A DNA stretch of 64,000 nt from assembly GCF_949628215.1 (NCBI RefSeq), contig NC_134279.1, positions 14,094,541 to 14,158,540 on the forward strand, written 5' to 3'. The notes under the pieces are model-generated. The model made no database searches. It was not told the DNA's origin and was given only the letters and a program-made list of their open reading frames with translations. The DNA comes from Phalacrocorax aristotelis (taxonomy: Eukaryota; Chordata; Aves; Suliformes; Phalacrocoracidae). The position numbers and the translations under genes are program-made. Shown in pieces: positions 27,381 to 40,562 of this stretch; position 1 is the stretch's first letter; every line of letters begins with the position of its first letter.

Positions 27381-27406
27381 TTTTTTTTTTTTTTTTTTTT
27401 TTTTTT
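27381..27406. repeat. Poly-T run
   Basis: An uninterrupted run of about 26 T residues lies in the presumed first PRKG2 intron. No adjacent retrogene body or target duplication was found, so its origin as an A-tail on the minus strand is unproven. Confidence 0.9.
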
Positions 27407-28316
27407 CTGGTCACTCTTCATGAGTAGGCAATGGAAAGGGGTAATTCCCCATAAAATGTAATTATTCCTTGACAGTGGTAGCTTCTGCTACAGTAACAAA
27501 TGTGAGCTAGTTTTAAATGATTAAGAGAGCTGCAGAAGCAGTGCCAGCTGCCTGCTCTGGATAGGAGTAAGTTAGGTCTAACTCTGTGCTGTTCTGAATT
27601 TGTCATCAGCAAAAGACAGCAAGGTTGTTCAAACTTTTGGAGTGATTTCTGTATGAGGAAAGACTGACTAAGCTAGGACTTGTCATTCTGGGAAAGAATT
27701 CAGGCATACATTCCTGCAGAGAGGTAGGACAGAAGTTTACAAAATAGCATAGAAATGTTAGTAGAGATAAGTCTTTCTGAAGCTGGCTTTTCCTAACTTT
27801 GATATCGCTGTGTTTGTACTGGAAGAAACAAATAAAAGGAAGTAGTTCTTCATGCAAGAAGCAGCCCTCTGCAACTCCTCGCTAGGGTGCTGCCAGCCTC
27901 TGCAGATACGAAGTTTACAGGGGTTAGAAGGGAAATAAGACAAATAGTAGGAATAGAGATCCACTGAGGATTAAATAAAGCATATCAGGCTCGGGAAATC
28001 TGAAATTTCAGATGGTATTTCCGTCAAGCAGTCTATATCCTCATCCTTTCCTGGGTATCTCCGTATGGCTATGGTTGAAGACAGTTTACAAGCTAGTCAG
28101 ACCCCGTTCTGATCAGTATGACTGTTCTTTTATGGTCATAACCCTTTAAGTTTTTTTTTTTTTATTATTAATATATATGCTTAATAATCACATCCTTTAT
28201 GCCAGGCAGTTATGCACCCACTGGTTAAATTAGTCCGTGTACTGAATAATTATTCCTCAGTGGGGAAGTGACCCAACTTTTTTCTTTGCTTCTAAGAATT
28301 TTCTTGCTTCAGCAGT

Positions 28317-28948
28317 AGAATCATAGAATGGTTTGGGTTGGAAGGGACTTTTAGAGGTCATCTAGTCCAACCCCATGCAGTGAGCAAGGACATCTTCAAC
28401 TAGATCAGGTTGCTCAGAGCCCCATCCAACCTGACCTTGAATGTTTCTAGGGATGGGGCCTCCACAACCTCTCCGGGCAACCTGTTACAGCACTTCACCA
28501 TCCTCATTGTAGAAAATTTCTTCATTATATCCCATCTGAATCTACACTCCATTAGTTTAAAACCATTACCCCTTGTCCTGTCACAACAGGCCTTGCTAAA
28601 GAGACCGCCCCCATCTTTCCTCTAGTCCCCCTTTAAGTACTAAAAGGCCACAATAAGGTCTCTCCGTAGCCTTCTCTTCTTCAGGCTGAACAACCCCAAC
28701 TCTCTCAGCCTGTCCTTGTAGGAGAAGTGCTCCAGCCCTCAGATCATTTTTGTGGCCCTCCTGTGGACCCACTCCAACAGCTCCATGTCCTCATGCTGAG
28801 GACCCCAGAGCTGGACACAATACTCCAGGTGGGGTCTCACCAGAGCGGAGGAGAGGGACAGAATCACCTCTCTTGACCTGCTGGCCACACTTCTTTTGAT
28901 GCAGCCCAGAGTACAGTTGCACAAGCTAGAGTGCAAGCTTTTCTCATT
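28317..28948 (-). mobile_element. CR1 LINE 3' fragment
   Basis: On the minus strand this is the end of CR1 ORF2 plus the 3' tail. The + strand starts with the inverted tail agaatcatagaatgg, then ggttggaagggac and the familiar CR1 coding complement. Readable minus-strand protein includes [20 protein letters not shown] and VQLWGPQ, but the reading frame is broken downstream. It differs from the copies at 12188 and 50946 and so belongs to another CR1 subfamily. Confidence 0.92.
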
Positions 28949-29256
28949 CATGCTGTTTGTTTTGCCTCATTAGGCTGATAAGAGCTTCTTCAACTCACAG
29001 AAAAGTAGTGGTATCAATCAAATATTTTGCTTTGTATCCACCAGTCTACCTACCTATTCTCTTTGCCTTTTACTCCTCTGACTTTCAGGACTGGAAAGGA
29101 TGAAAGCAATCGACTGTATTTACTATAGTTGTATATCTCAAAATCAGCTGCCAGTTAAATACTAAATTCATTATTTACTCCTCCATATTTTTTTCTTCTT
29201 CTTGGGGAATGAAATAAAACCGCAAATTTATTTTCTCACCTAGGTCTCTGGACAAA

Positions 29257-29767
29257 ATGGGGAATGGATCAGTGAAACCCAAGCATCTGAGGCAGCTGGA
29301 TAGACATGTAGCAAACCCCCCTAATGGCTGCGCTGGCAACCATAAGTGTTTGAAGGACCCAGGTCTAGGTATCAATGTGATCAATGGCAAGCTGATGTTC
29401 TTTGTGGCAGGGTGCCTGTAATGGAAAAGGAGCTGAAGAGAAAAGATCAAGAGTTGCAAGAGGGTCAAAATCATGTTGCTGAGCTTCAGGAACAGTTGGT
29501 TATGCAGACTAAGGTCATAGCAGAACTCACTAAGGAACTTCAGAGCAAGTGTATACAGTTGAACAAGCTACAGGATGTTGTTAGCACTCAAGGAGAGCAC
29601 TTTCTTCAGCCTTCTCCATTTAAAGTGACTTCAAGGATTCAAATCTCTGCTGATAGGAAGAGAGGAGCCAAGGAAGGTGTATCTGCTGAGCCAACAACAC
29701 GGCTGTATGATTTGAACAGGCAAGCTGTGTTTTCCTTAGAAACAGGAAGAGTCCAAAAGGATTCCAG
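29257..29767 (+). pseudogene. PRKG2: PRKG2 first coding exon, stop and frame change
   Basis: The start at 29257 gives MGNGSVKPKH, the conserved N-myristoylation signal of cGKII. That frame reaches TAA at 29419-29421. The conserved remainder is read two bases over: the leucine-zipper region (EKELKRKDQEL through AELTKELQSKCIQLNKLQD, 29424 onward) and the autoinhibitory segment (RGAKEGVSAEPTTRLYDLN). The exon ends KDS with donor gtgagc at 29768. Either an indel separates the anchor from the zipper, or translation would begin internally (ATG 29346 or 29421) and give a protein without the lipid anchor. Confidence 0.85.
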
Positions 29768-32700
29768 GTGAGCACATTTCAGGAGGATTATATGCTTGTG
29801 TCACAAGGATATTACGTTTATCACAATGATATCCACTCCTCATGATAAATCAAGATTAAAGTATCTTTTTTGTATAGGCTTTGTCACTGTGGTAGTTAAA
29901 TGCTGATTGTGTTTGTGTGTAACTTTAACCAAGAATCATCTGTGCCCCACAGACTTCAGCTGAAGAGTGGTGGGTAGCCTCTGTATTTAGTTGAGAAGAC
30001 TCTTATAGTCTTTGGGATTTATCTTTACTGCCAGCTAAGCAGAACCTAAGCCTCTTCTCGGGTCTAGGTTTGCCTAGTGCTTGCAGCTTAAGCTATACTC
30101 TGGAGCAGTGATGAGCAGAAGGCTGGATGCCTTCACATGGGTTCAGGTGCTTATTCCTATAGCACAGGTGGCTTGGAAAGGAGCAAGTGGCCTCAGCTCT
30201 CCCAAATGCATTATGAACACTTGATTCTGAGCTACGTACAAAGTTTGTCAGCCCACTTTGAACTCAGTCTGATGCGAAATATAATGAAATGTTTTGTATG
30301 GTGTGATTATCCTCTTAGCAGCTTCCTCCTGCCCTCCAGCTTCTGATAGTCGTGGTGTAGGAACCTAATTTTACTTCTTCCTCTTTGAATCCAATTATAC
30401 TTCTAGCCTCTGCAAGACCCAGAAATGTCACAGCTGACCTTGTGGACCGAGGTATCAGGCTGGTATCCTTAACCATACCTTAGACCCTCTTTTACCTTGG
30501 AGTGTAGACATAACCTGACTATCTGTTTTAACATGATGGTAGTCAGAATCTATCTGGACTTCAGCCAGCAGCTTAGGCGCCTCAGATTTGTGGGGACCTT
30601 TATTATTCTGTTAAGAATTCATGGCACATGTGAGTCTATACTGTAGGAGACCTGAGAGTTACCAGGCTTGATTTCTTGTCCATCATGTCCAGCATTGCAC
30701 ATTAAAGGCTGTCTTGTGAACAAGAAAGTCTGCCTGAGTCACAATAAGGAGCTGAAATCTTTGGCTAAAAGTACTTTTCCAGAGTAAGGGAACTGTATTG
30801 ACATTTTATCACAAGTACCTGTGCAGTTTAAATAATTGTTTGTTTTAGGAATGTTCTTTTTGTAATTACCTGTCTTCTCCTTGGCATGATCCTTGTACTG
30901 CAGTCCACCAGATGGTTTTCTAGGGTGCTTTCAGACACAGAATTGTGGCAGCATTGAGGAGTTCTGAAAAGATAAGAGCCAGCTGATTAGCTAAGTGCAG
31001 CACAGATTTTGCTGTTCAGAACAAATCCAAATATTGCAGTTTAAGTAATCTAAGTGTAATGCTGATCATGTGACAGAAACAGAGCTAGAAATTTTCCATC
31101 TTGATTCAGTGGCTCAGCACTTCTAAAAACTTTTTTTTTCTTGTATTTCATCTTATTTTCTTGTCTTTCTAAAAGATTTAGCATTACATAATAGCATTAA
31201 GGTGCAGTTCTCTTCTTTTTCCCTCATTTCACCTCTTACAATCTGGTTCAGAGATTGTCATTGTTATTGCTAAGGCTCCCATAGATTCATAACAATTTAG
31301 AACATACCATTCCTAAATTTATTCTGATATCTACTTCTCTGGAAACAACTGACTGCATAAGTATGCACAGCATTGGCAGTAAGAGCACACCATCCTCCCC
31401 TCTCCTCCCCACCATTCCCAGCTTTTCTATGATTCTATTTGTACCTTTGTTTTCTTCTCTTCAGTACTTGCACATTCTTGAATTTTCATTTAAATTCTTG
31501 TCTTTCATGATGGCTATTAAACTTGGATTTCTCTGCTAATTATTGTCTTTAGAGTAAGTAATCTGAAAGTGGAACTCATCATTTGATTATCTAGTGCTAG
31601 GAAGTGTACCAACTTGGGCAGAGCAATTAGCATTAGAGAGTTTGCCATGTGTTTTATACAAAAAAAAAAAAGTTGCTCCTCAAGCTTCAGTGCAAAACTA
31701 AAAATTATTTTGGACATGCAATCAAATCTTCAACTTTTAGTACTAAAATATTAATTTAACCTAAATGTAAATGTATGAGTTTTAACTGACTAAAGAGCTC
31801 CATTCCCCCCATCCTTTCTTCCGTCATCTTACAAATGATGTCTTGAATAGTAAATCATCAGAAGGGCTAGAATTCTTAATTCTAGAAAAAGTGATTTCTA
31901 GAGTATCCTAAGTATTCAATAGATCATTCCAGACATTAAAAATTTATCTTAGAATATTAAACTTACCTTCAACTTCATATTTTACCCAGTGTTTTTAGAC
32001 TTAATTTTCTGCAATTAACCATTTTCCAGCTTTACCTCTTGGTAGGAAATAAAGTGGCAGTCTTCCTGTGTTTTACATATAGGGCCAAGAACATGGTCCA
32101 GTAGTCAGGTAGACAATTAAATAGTGGAATATGGTCTTGTATTATTGGCATTACAGCAGGTGGAGTTTTAAAATGTTGTCTTTGGAATTTTTTAGTGATG
32201 CTTTGTATTAATGTTCTTTTTAGCCTAAGTAGTCACATAAAAGACAGGTCAGACTAATTTTGGTTTTATATAGAGTTTAAACCATCTCCAAGAGTTCATG
32301 TCTTTGAACCTTTGAGTAAGGTTCTGAAACTTAAATCTGTCTTATTAATGGGTACTTGTCATCTGCTTTGCAGTGACTTTGTTCAAATGTCTTAAGCTTT
32401 GAAAGACTAGACATCTTGGACTACAGTACAGAAGGTATGGGTGACTTGAGTTAATACATATGCAAGACACTAATGAAACCTCAATTCCTGTGGCATAATC
32501 CGTTTTAAAAAATCTTGAAGATCATAGACGAGGTATTTGTCATTTGCAAGTTAACATTTTTTTTCCTGTCACAGCCGGCTTAACACTAGACGTTGCTCTG
32601 TGACAACTCTTAGACCTGGACAGAATGATTTTCTAAATTATCCTTGCAGAAAATGTATTTTATAAACCAGCATACATTATAGTCACAGAGGGAAGAATTT

Positions 32701-35700
32701 ATTCTTTCTCCAACAAATCAAGTAATAGTAAAAGATCCTGCTCAGACTTCTGGTGTGGGGGCAGATATATCTTTTGATGTGATAGTGGCCAAAGTATCAT
32801 TTGATCTTCCAAATACTTTGGAAGCAAACAGGTGCAAAAAACCCCACCACTAAACTGCTTCAGGCATAGCACTATTATGCCTCTCACTTAGATAAGCCTG
32901 TGATACACATGCACTTGTTTATGCCACCATCACCTTGCTATTGAGACAACCAAATACTGGAAGGTGCAAACGTTTGTTTTCCTTATCTGGGCTGTAAATA
33001 CTGTAGTAGGTCAAAATCAGACAGTTGGCATACATGTAAGGACAAAGTCTAACGTTCACTGTCTACTGAATTCTGTATACTGTAATTAAAAAATACTGAT
33101 CCTTTAGCCTAACAGTGTCTATAGAAGTGTTTAGAGTTTCTGATATAAGTAGCTGCCTCCCCTTTACAGAGAAAGGACATAATGCAACCCCACTTTTGCA
33201 TAAGACAATTGCACAGTGTTGCTACAGAGTTGTGAAAGGAGCTATTTCAGAAGGAAGAGAAGCTCCATGCTACATTCTTGAATTTGCATTGAGTCCAGAG
33301 TATTACCATTCCATTTTAGAAATATTTGTAAAACAAATGGGACAATTTTATGCTGTTCATTTAGCAGGGTTTTAAGTGCAATACTTGTTTGGAGTATCTC
33401 AGCATGAATGATTTTAATGAAAGTTTTAGAAGCTTTCAATAGTTCTTGATCTGTCCTGTATGAGTGGATGTTTTCTCATGTATATATTTCATCTCTTGAG
33501 CTAGTTGGATAAATCCATCTCAGCTTCCAAAAATATGAGTTTTTCCTTAACGGAAGTTTAAGCATTGAAAATTTAACTAAAGCCTGAAGATTTTAGAGTT
33601 TGAACACAGTATATAAAAGCAGGTCTCTCAAAAAAGTCTTTCAAGTGAAGAATTTTTTAATCTCTTATCCTTTGCCTTGTTAAGAATCTAGGTGTGTCAA
33701 TACCTGTAGGACTTGGTTCTCCATTTTTCTGTGTCCTTCCAGAGCATGCTATCACCATCAGCAGCATTTAAGCTGCCTATATGAAGTCCCTTCCCAATAA
33801 TGGGCTCAGGATCATGACGCAGTTCTGTTATCAGCCATTATTGGCTGGGGAAGAACTGTCTTGACATTGATGTGTTTTACCAGTCAATGCCAGCAGATAA
33901 CCAAAAATCTCTCATTAGTAGCAGAAAGGTATATTAAAAGAAAGCATTTCTCTGCAAAGTATATGTTGTAGCCTTGTACTTGTGAGATGATATCTATCTT
34001 ATGATGGGAATAAATTCCCAATCCTGTTTCCAAAAAGCCCTTCTTAGAGTGTCAAGTGCTATTTATAGCACTTGACTGGGAATGTACTGAAAGGGACAGA
34101 GGGAACATTTCCACAAAAGCTGACAGCAGGGAGGAGAACAAAGGCTGGAGAAGTATGCTATGGCAAAGCTGGCTCCAGGCAGTGAAGAAAAGTCCTACTA
34201 GCAGCATGACCAAGAAATACCTTAACACCGGAAGAGTTGTGTGGAGCTGTGCACCCCCTTTCAGTAGTATTCATCAGGACAGTGACTGGCATGAGTATGG
34301 GATTAAATGTCTTCTGTCCTTTCAGGACACCTAGTTATTTCCAGCAGCAGTTCTCAGAAGTGGGGCAGGTATAAGAGAAGCTGAGGAAAACAAGGGAGAG
34401 AAAACTGTTGGATAGGTACTGTGCTGGATGCCCATGAAACGAGCAAGCAACTGTTACGAGAGCCTGAGCCGTGTTTATGATACTCGTGTCCTTTGCTCAG
34501 TGGCCACCTGTGCTTTCTGAAAACAGCATAGCCTCCTATTCTGTAGTTCTGGAAGCTTTAGTGCTTATTTTAAGTATCAGTTTATGACCCATGACTGTAT
34601 TTTATTGCAATATTGCATGCATGATGCAGGCCAGGGTCAATTAAATAAGCAAGGTGGGTTTTTTTACCAGAAAACTAAGTTAGAGCTTATATTCTAATAA
34701 CCCTGTTGCTTTCAGCAGCAGCTAAGTTATAATCTCTACTTCTAGACACAATCCTCACCATAGCTACTTGATTTTATTTTTCTTGCCTCGTCTCACTACC
34801 ATTACTTATTTTCAGTCATTATATGGCTAATAACACTGTAAGTCTACTTACTTGCCTTAACTGATTGTTCATTCCTGGACTTTCCTCAGGAGATTGGCCT
34901 ACATAACCTAGTTTTGATGATAACCTTGCATCATTTTATGAATACAAGCAAGAGTGGGCCTTAAATGCCTCGGAAAGCTGTTAGGGTGCTTATTTTGTCA
35001 TGCCGCTTCCTTACACATGCACATTAGGAACATGGGGACTTAAAGGTAGAATTTATCTTTTACTTCAGCAGTAAAGGAAAACTACTCAGTAGGTCCATAA
35101 AAGCATCATCAGTGCAGCAGTTGTTTAATTGCATTCATTTCTGGCATGCATTCAAGGCACTGCTTTACAGTAAGCCCTTGACCCAGAACATAGGCAAGTC
35201 AACCAGACCTCATAGATTGCCCAGTATGTAGATATAGCCAGCTTTGTCTCTGTTGGTTAGTCATTATTAGTGGATTCATCTACTGTTGATTTTTCCATGT
35301 TTCCTTCTTCCTAAAATCCAACCACTGGGCTCTTCCACCAGCAGCTCAAATAGATTGTTCTTGTGTTTACCACTCACCCATTTATATATATTTACTACTG
35401 CAGGAAATGATGCAGAGGCTCTGCCTCAGGGAGCAGCGAGAATAGGGTTGCTTCACAAGAGTAGGTGACTACCATACAGACAATGCCCTGACTAACGAGG
35501 GTACCATCCCACAAGGTCTGGACAGGGTAGGCAGAGCTGGGTAGTGATAAGTGTTGTCTGAAAAACTGATTCATCTCCCAGTGTACAATGAGTCAATATA
35601 ATCACACAGTCAAGGGGGACATTGCTTATTTATTTCAGGGTTGCACAAGCTTGGGTGCTATGTGGTTTCCCACAAACCAAGCACACCGGATCAAAATTGC

Positions 35701-37516
35701 AGTAGGTATTTATACAGTTAAATGTGTTAGTAATACACCCCGCAGCTAGTCATTGGTTAGTTTCTTTCTCACTTCATCTTAAAGTACAGCTCCTCTTAAA
35801 TTTACTGTGCATGCTCAGAGAGTAAGAGGCTTATTTAAGGAGGGGGATTTCTGGCCTGTGGGTGTGATTTTTAGTATTATAATGACGATAGTTCACCCAA
35901 AGGACACTTAGTTCTTACCAAGCTGGCATCATACATAAAATATTAGTTGTTCTCTTTAAGGTCTAATTGCCCCACAGTGTCCTTGGTTAAAGGATACTGA
36001 CTTTGTCTGAGGCAAGAGTTTTCCCTTTTATCAGTTTCTCAGTCCTTCTCCAAGGGTACTGAATGTCTGTTCTTCTAATTAAAGATGGTTTAGTGTCCTT
36101 TAGTTTTAATATATGCAAAGAACATCTTTACCTAATACAACGTTAGCTAAGTTTTTTCAACAACAGGGTTCACCAGGAGAACACAGAAGAAGAGATCAAT
36201 CACATTCAACCTCTAACCAAGAGGCAGAAACAAAATACTTACAATATTGGGCCAATACCCATCCAGAAGACAAAACCAAAATCCAGTTATTTCTATAACA
36301 TAGCTCAGGCAAGAACTGAATGCCCAGACTTAAATAGAGTATGCAGGCCAATGGGCAGAGGATGCATGGGTGGTGGTCCCAAGTGATGCTGATCAGGGTA
36401 GTGTTGTGTTATATTTTTCTTCTGATCATAACCTAAAAATTCCTAAATCAGTAAAGGAAAGGACCTGCTTTGGGAAGATTCTCTCATGTCTGGCATTCTT
36501 AAGGAGATAGAGTGTATTTGGCATCCCACATGAGCAGGGTTTTTATTCAGGTAAGAGCACTTATGCTGTTTGTTGTCATCTGTGCAAAGGAAGTGGGCAC
36601 AGCAGAGGTAGGAGGAGTTTTGCAGGGAGGTCAAAGGTCAGTGCAGGAGGGATCAACACTAACCCTCCACCTCCACACACACCTCTCCTGGACCCTGGAC
36701 TTATTTTGTGAACTTTGGGATAATGATCACTAGGTACTTTGCAAGCCTACCTTGAGATCATGCCCTGATGATAAATTTGCTTAGTAGCTATGAACAGGGA
36801 ATGCTACAGGATCAATGTTGTTTTGCAGGTGCAAGGGAAGTTCTCTCTAGTAATTTTTTTAAATCACATTCATTTACAGCTTGCTTTGTTTTTCCCTACA
36901 CTTCTAACATTCTCGTAAGAAACAGAAACATCTGTTAAACATGTTTTGGTATACTTTTCTTTCTTGCGTCTTTCCTTACCACAAAGGAGAAACCCTGATG
37001 AGGTCTTAGTACCATCAATGTTGACTTTAACATTATTACTATTATCAGTGTTATGTTTTTGCTGGATATTAGAAAAAAAATGTATTAGAATGTTAGAAGA
37101 GTGGACCTGATTTTATAACAAGTTGCCATTCCTGTACAGCCAGTTGTATGTGAAGGCATACCTTTCCCATTTCTTTCCTTCAGATAGACACAGCAATATA
37201 CCTTAGTCATGCAATGGGGAAAGAATATGGTGAGAAACAGTGCAACACTTTCTGGGGAGCGTGTCTTCTACTGGGAGCCTTTTGACATCTAACCTGATGC
37301 TTTCTGCAAGCAGGGTCACACAGGAGGAGAAAGGCCATAGTGTGGCACAGCTAGCAGCATGCACATTAATTGCAAGGATTGTAACACACACCAGTGGTAC
37401 TGGTCATGTAAGGGTTAGAAATGAGACAAAACATCTTAAAGGGAATGAACACCTGGTGAATAATATACCCCAAGCATGCTGGATCTTTTAAACTTTGGGT
37501 TTTTGTTTGAAACCAG
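29768..37516 (+). other. PRKG2 intron
   Basis: This intron lies between the first two coding PRKG2 exons, with donor gtgagc and acceptor aaccag in matching phase. It contains an antisense LTR (35552 onward). I saw no other exons. Small open frames at 33115-33375 and 34056-34334 (+) have no recognisable family. Confidence 0.7.
35552..35940 (-). mobile_element. LTR (second family), right boundary uncertain
   Basis: This is the antisense copy of the LTR near 14.9 kb. In minus-strand order it shows a TATA box (ctgtataaatac, 35706-35717), the gcacccaagcttgtgcaacc block, AATAAA (about 35628-35634) and an end at cagacaaca (35552). U3 extends rightward an unknown distance, and 35940 is only a guide. 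No retroviral genes adjoin it. Confidence 0.7.
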
Positions 37517-37683
37517 TGAGAAGAATTTTATTACAGATGCCCTGAAGAAAAATCAGTTCTTGAAGAGACTGGAGCCTCACCAGATCCGAGATATGGTGGA
37601 ATGTATGTATGAAAGGACTTTCCAGCAAGGGAGCTATATCATCAGACAGGGAGAGCCGGGCAATCACATTTTTGTGCTCAAAG
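37517..37683 (+). pseudogene. PRKG2: PRKG2 exon, first cGMP-binding domain (start)
   Basis: A 167-bp exon with acceptor aaccag and donor gtgaat completes the Ser codon of the preceding exon. It encodes ITDALKKNQFLKRLEPHQI, DMVECMYERTFQQGSYII and QGEPGNHIFVL. It is open throughout. Near its end it reads VLKG where mammals have VLAEG, consistent with a lost codon. The exon that should supply the phosphate-binding cassette (GELAILYN in mammals) is not recognisable. Confidence 0.9.
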
Positions 37684-37731
37684 GTGAATACTGCTTACTC
37701 ATACAACAAACCCAAGTGCAAGAGACAGGAA

Positions 37732-37850
37732 AGTAATTTAGAAGTCTTTGCAGGAAACCACAGTGATGCAGTTTGTGCTCTTAAATCATTTATGCTGGCA
37801 CTGCTGAGGACAACAAAAATTTTATCTGTGACTTTTATGAAACAGAGTGA
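37732..37850 (+). pseudogene. Possible relic of the next PRKG2 exon
   Basis: Just 50 bp after the preceding exon, a frame reads LEVFAG and, further on, ALLRTT and LSV. These faintly resemble the LEVFQG, AILYNCTRT and ASV landmarks of the next cyclic-nucleotide-domain exon. There is no proper acceptor (a GT replaces the expected edge) and the intron would be too short, so if real it is a relic brought close by deletion. Chance similarity is possible. Confidence 0.3.
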
Positions 37851-39428
37851 GAGCAACAAAAAGCACCTTAGAAACTTCAATCTTGATTTAATGCTGTTTT
37901 GTGACCTCTTTCATTTCTGAAAGCCTAGAGACCATAAAATCCTTTCTGTTGTAGGTACAGTCAACCCTTTCTTCTCCATAGGAAGAGCAGGTATAATTTA
38001 AAATACAGAAAACTGCTCAGTGGTGAAGCCTTTTCTGAAATAAACTTATTTTTCAACATTTTTGTGAGCTTAAACCAGTTTTCTGTGTTTGGGAAACTGA
38101 GAGATGAGGTCTGAGCTACTGTTCTCAAAGCTTATAGTTGTTTTGGTCTTATTTTTAAAAAAAAACCAGCTGCTTGTTTTTTCTGGGGAAAAAAACCCAT
38201 CAAAACAAAAAATAAGCTTTAGGATAAGAAGACCTTCCTAAAATAATACCAGCAGGTCTGAAGTAATCTCACTGCAGTCGTCTGTGCTGACTGTGACCAT
38301 GCTTACACTCAAATCTCAAATTACAGATCAGCCATAGTAGAGCCCAGTTGTAACACCTGAAAGTTGCTCCTCACAGCAATACTCTCTTTCATCATCTCAC
38401 CATAAAAAAAAAATCAGTATTTGTTATTGATCTTTTTTTATTATTGATACTTCTTCAATTCTGCACCACTAGAAGGCCTAGAGGCTCATTTTAATTAAGA
38501 GTTCATGCTGTAAGGAGTATGTTCTGTTGAGGCAGGAATGTTTAAGCCAGGAGCATACTGGTATATGTTGGAAAGCACATCATCTGTCTTCTGGCTTCAT
38601 ATGGAGAGGTTAATTTGAAAAAGTGATGGTAGCTGTGTTAGGATGATATAGGTGATGCAGGGAGAAAGAGGAGGTAGGATTTTTGATGGGGTAGTTCTTG
38701 CTAGACAAAATTATAACATATTGAAAAACAGGTGTATGAGAAGGAAGTTGTGCACCTGGAAATTTTTCTGGCACATTACACTTTTTCTGTGGAGTCTTGA
38801 GAGAAAAGGGCCAAACTTTCAGAACATCTTTAAGGGAAGGGTTTTTTGGGCCATAACCTGTGAAGAAATTCAGACTTTCTTTACTTTTGCTAGGTTTGGA
38901 GAAGACTCAAGGATAATTTCTTAAAGGAAGATAAAATGTGCTTTTCATTTTTCTGCCCTCTCCTTTGCATTCTGCACGTATGAACAGACAAGCCTCGTGT
39001 AATTTCTCCTGTGATCACTATTTTAAGACTTGTTTGTCTACACTGCACTAGGCTATCTGCACCAGTCCTGACTGTTTTGTTGTAGCAAAGGTTTATCCCA
39101 TAAGGATTTAGAATGGCCCTTTTCCATGGCTTTCTTGGTGTTGAAAAGTTTCTCTCAGCTTTCCCTCTCTTCCAGAGCAGATTTGTAGATTAGCAATACA
39201 TTTAAAAAAAAAAATAATCTACATATGATCATGCATTTTCCCTGGTACCTACAGGTAACTTCTCAAGTTCAAAACTTTGTAATATCTTATACAGAGTGAA
39301 AGGCTGAAGGTTGTAAAACTAGGCAGGTGGGGGGGGTTTCCATATTCTCAAATATTTGCTTTGATGAGAAATGGCCACATCTGCTTTTGCCAGCCGTTCC
39401 ATTTATCAGTGTTACTTTCTTTTTCTAG

Positions 39429-39551
39429 TCCACCATTCTCTGGGGCTGGTCAAATGATGACATATGGTTTAATTCTCAAAGGCATTGAAAAGCTGGATTT
39501 TCCTAAAATAATAACAGGTCACTCTGCAGATTTGATCCGCAGACTCTGCAG
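39429..39551 (+). pseudogene. PRKG2: PRKG2 exon, kinase C-lobe
   Basis: A 123-bp exon with acceptor tttctag and donor gtggga encodes PPFSGAGQMMTYGLILKGIE, LDFPKIIT and DLIRRLCR. It corresponds to the C-lobe segment after the activation loop. It is open, but GHSADLI replaces the usual RRPEDLI and FPKIIT replaces FPRKIT. The preceding kinase exons, including the catalytic HRD and DFG motifs, are not present to its left. Confidence 0.88.
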
Positions 39552-40499
39552 GTGGGACGGGCAGTTTGTGGCAGAACTTGGGTGTAGATTGAGCTATTTA
39601 AGATCCAGACTAGAGTGTTGAATTCCTGACAACTTCATTTAAAATTGTTATATAGCACGGTCTGTTCTGATTATATTCAGTACTCATGCGTGCCTCTGAG
39701 TGTGTGTCAAACCTCTTAGTCTGCAGAGGTATCATCTACAACTGCAGGCTCTAGGCTTTCTCTGTAGCTGTGATTTTTTTCTGAAACACATCCTAGGAAG
39801 AATTTATTAAAGATGGGCTGAGGAAAGAGGTAAAGAATTAAATTTTATTATCAAGCGCAGTTTTTTAAAAAAATGCCTCCAAAATTACTTAGGCATATAG
39901 CTCCTACAGAAAGTGTAGGGCACTTAAGGACTGACTTAAGCCCACTTGAAAATGTACAGGAAGCTGGTATTTCAAAAGGGCCAGCATTAGTGCAGCAGAA
40001 GCATTAGAAGCCAGCATTAGAAGCATTAGTGCATGCACAACCTGTGGCTGGTGACACTGCTGACTTTGAGCTCCCAGCTCCAGTGGGATTTCATCCATGG
40101 CACTAGGAACAGCATACACTGTGTGCACCAGGATTGAAAGGATCTTTGTACCTGCAAATTTTGGTCTGCCTCCTTTTGTAATTCATGACCAGACCTGCTG
40201 GCCAAGAAAAAAAGGTGTACAACTAAAATTCAACCAGTTGGCTTCCCTCTGCTGCTTCTCACAAAGGAGTGACACTGTTTTGGCTTCCTGGAAGGTCTCT
40301 CTATCCTCAGAAGAAAGGAGGAGTGAGCAACACCTCATTATGTCTCCTTATGAGACAGCATGTTGTATGCAAGCTCCATCCCTGTGTAACTGTTAAATGC
40401 AAACAGTTAGGACCTATAAATGCTCTTTTAAAAAAAAAAAAAAGAGAAGAAAGAATATTTTTTAAAAATTCTTATTCTTTTTCTTTTTTTTTTTTTAAG

Positions 40500-40562
40500 G
40501 CAAAACCCTACAGAAAGATTAGGCAATCTGAGGAATGGAATTAATAACATCAAGAAGCACAG
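40500..40562 (+). pseudogene. PRKG2: PRKG2 exon, kinase C-terminal end
   Basis: A 63-bp exon follows a long T-rich tract ending aag and is followed by gtaagt. With split Arg codons it reads QNPTERLGNLRNGINNIKKH, almost identical to the mammalian exon. There is no lesion and both phases fit. Confidence 0.9.

Larger units (their letters stand above)
25561..29256 (+). other. Presumed first PRKG2 intron
   Basis: This is AT-rich sequence between the CpG island and the first coding exon. It contains a poly-T run and an antisense CR1 (both listed separately) and no other recognised feature. Whether it is transcribed as an intron is inferred from the CpG-island position. Confidence 0.45.
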
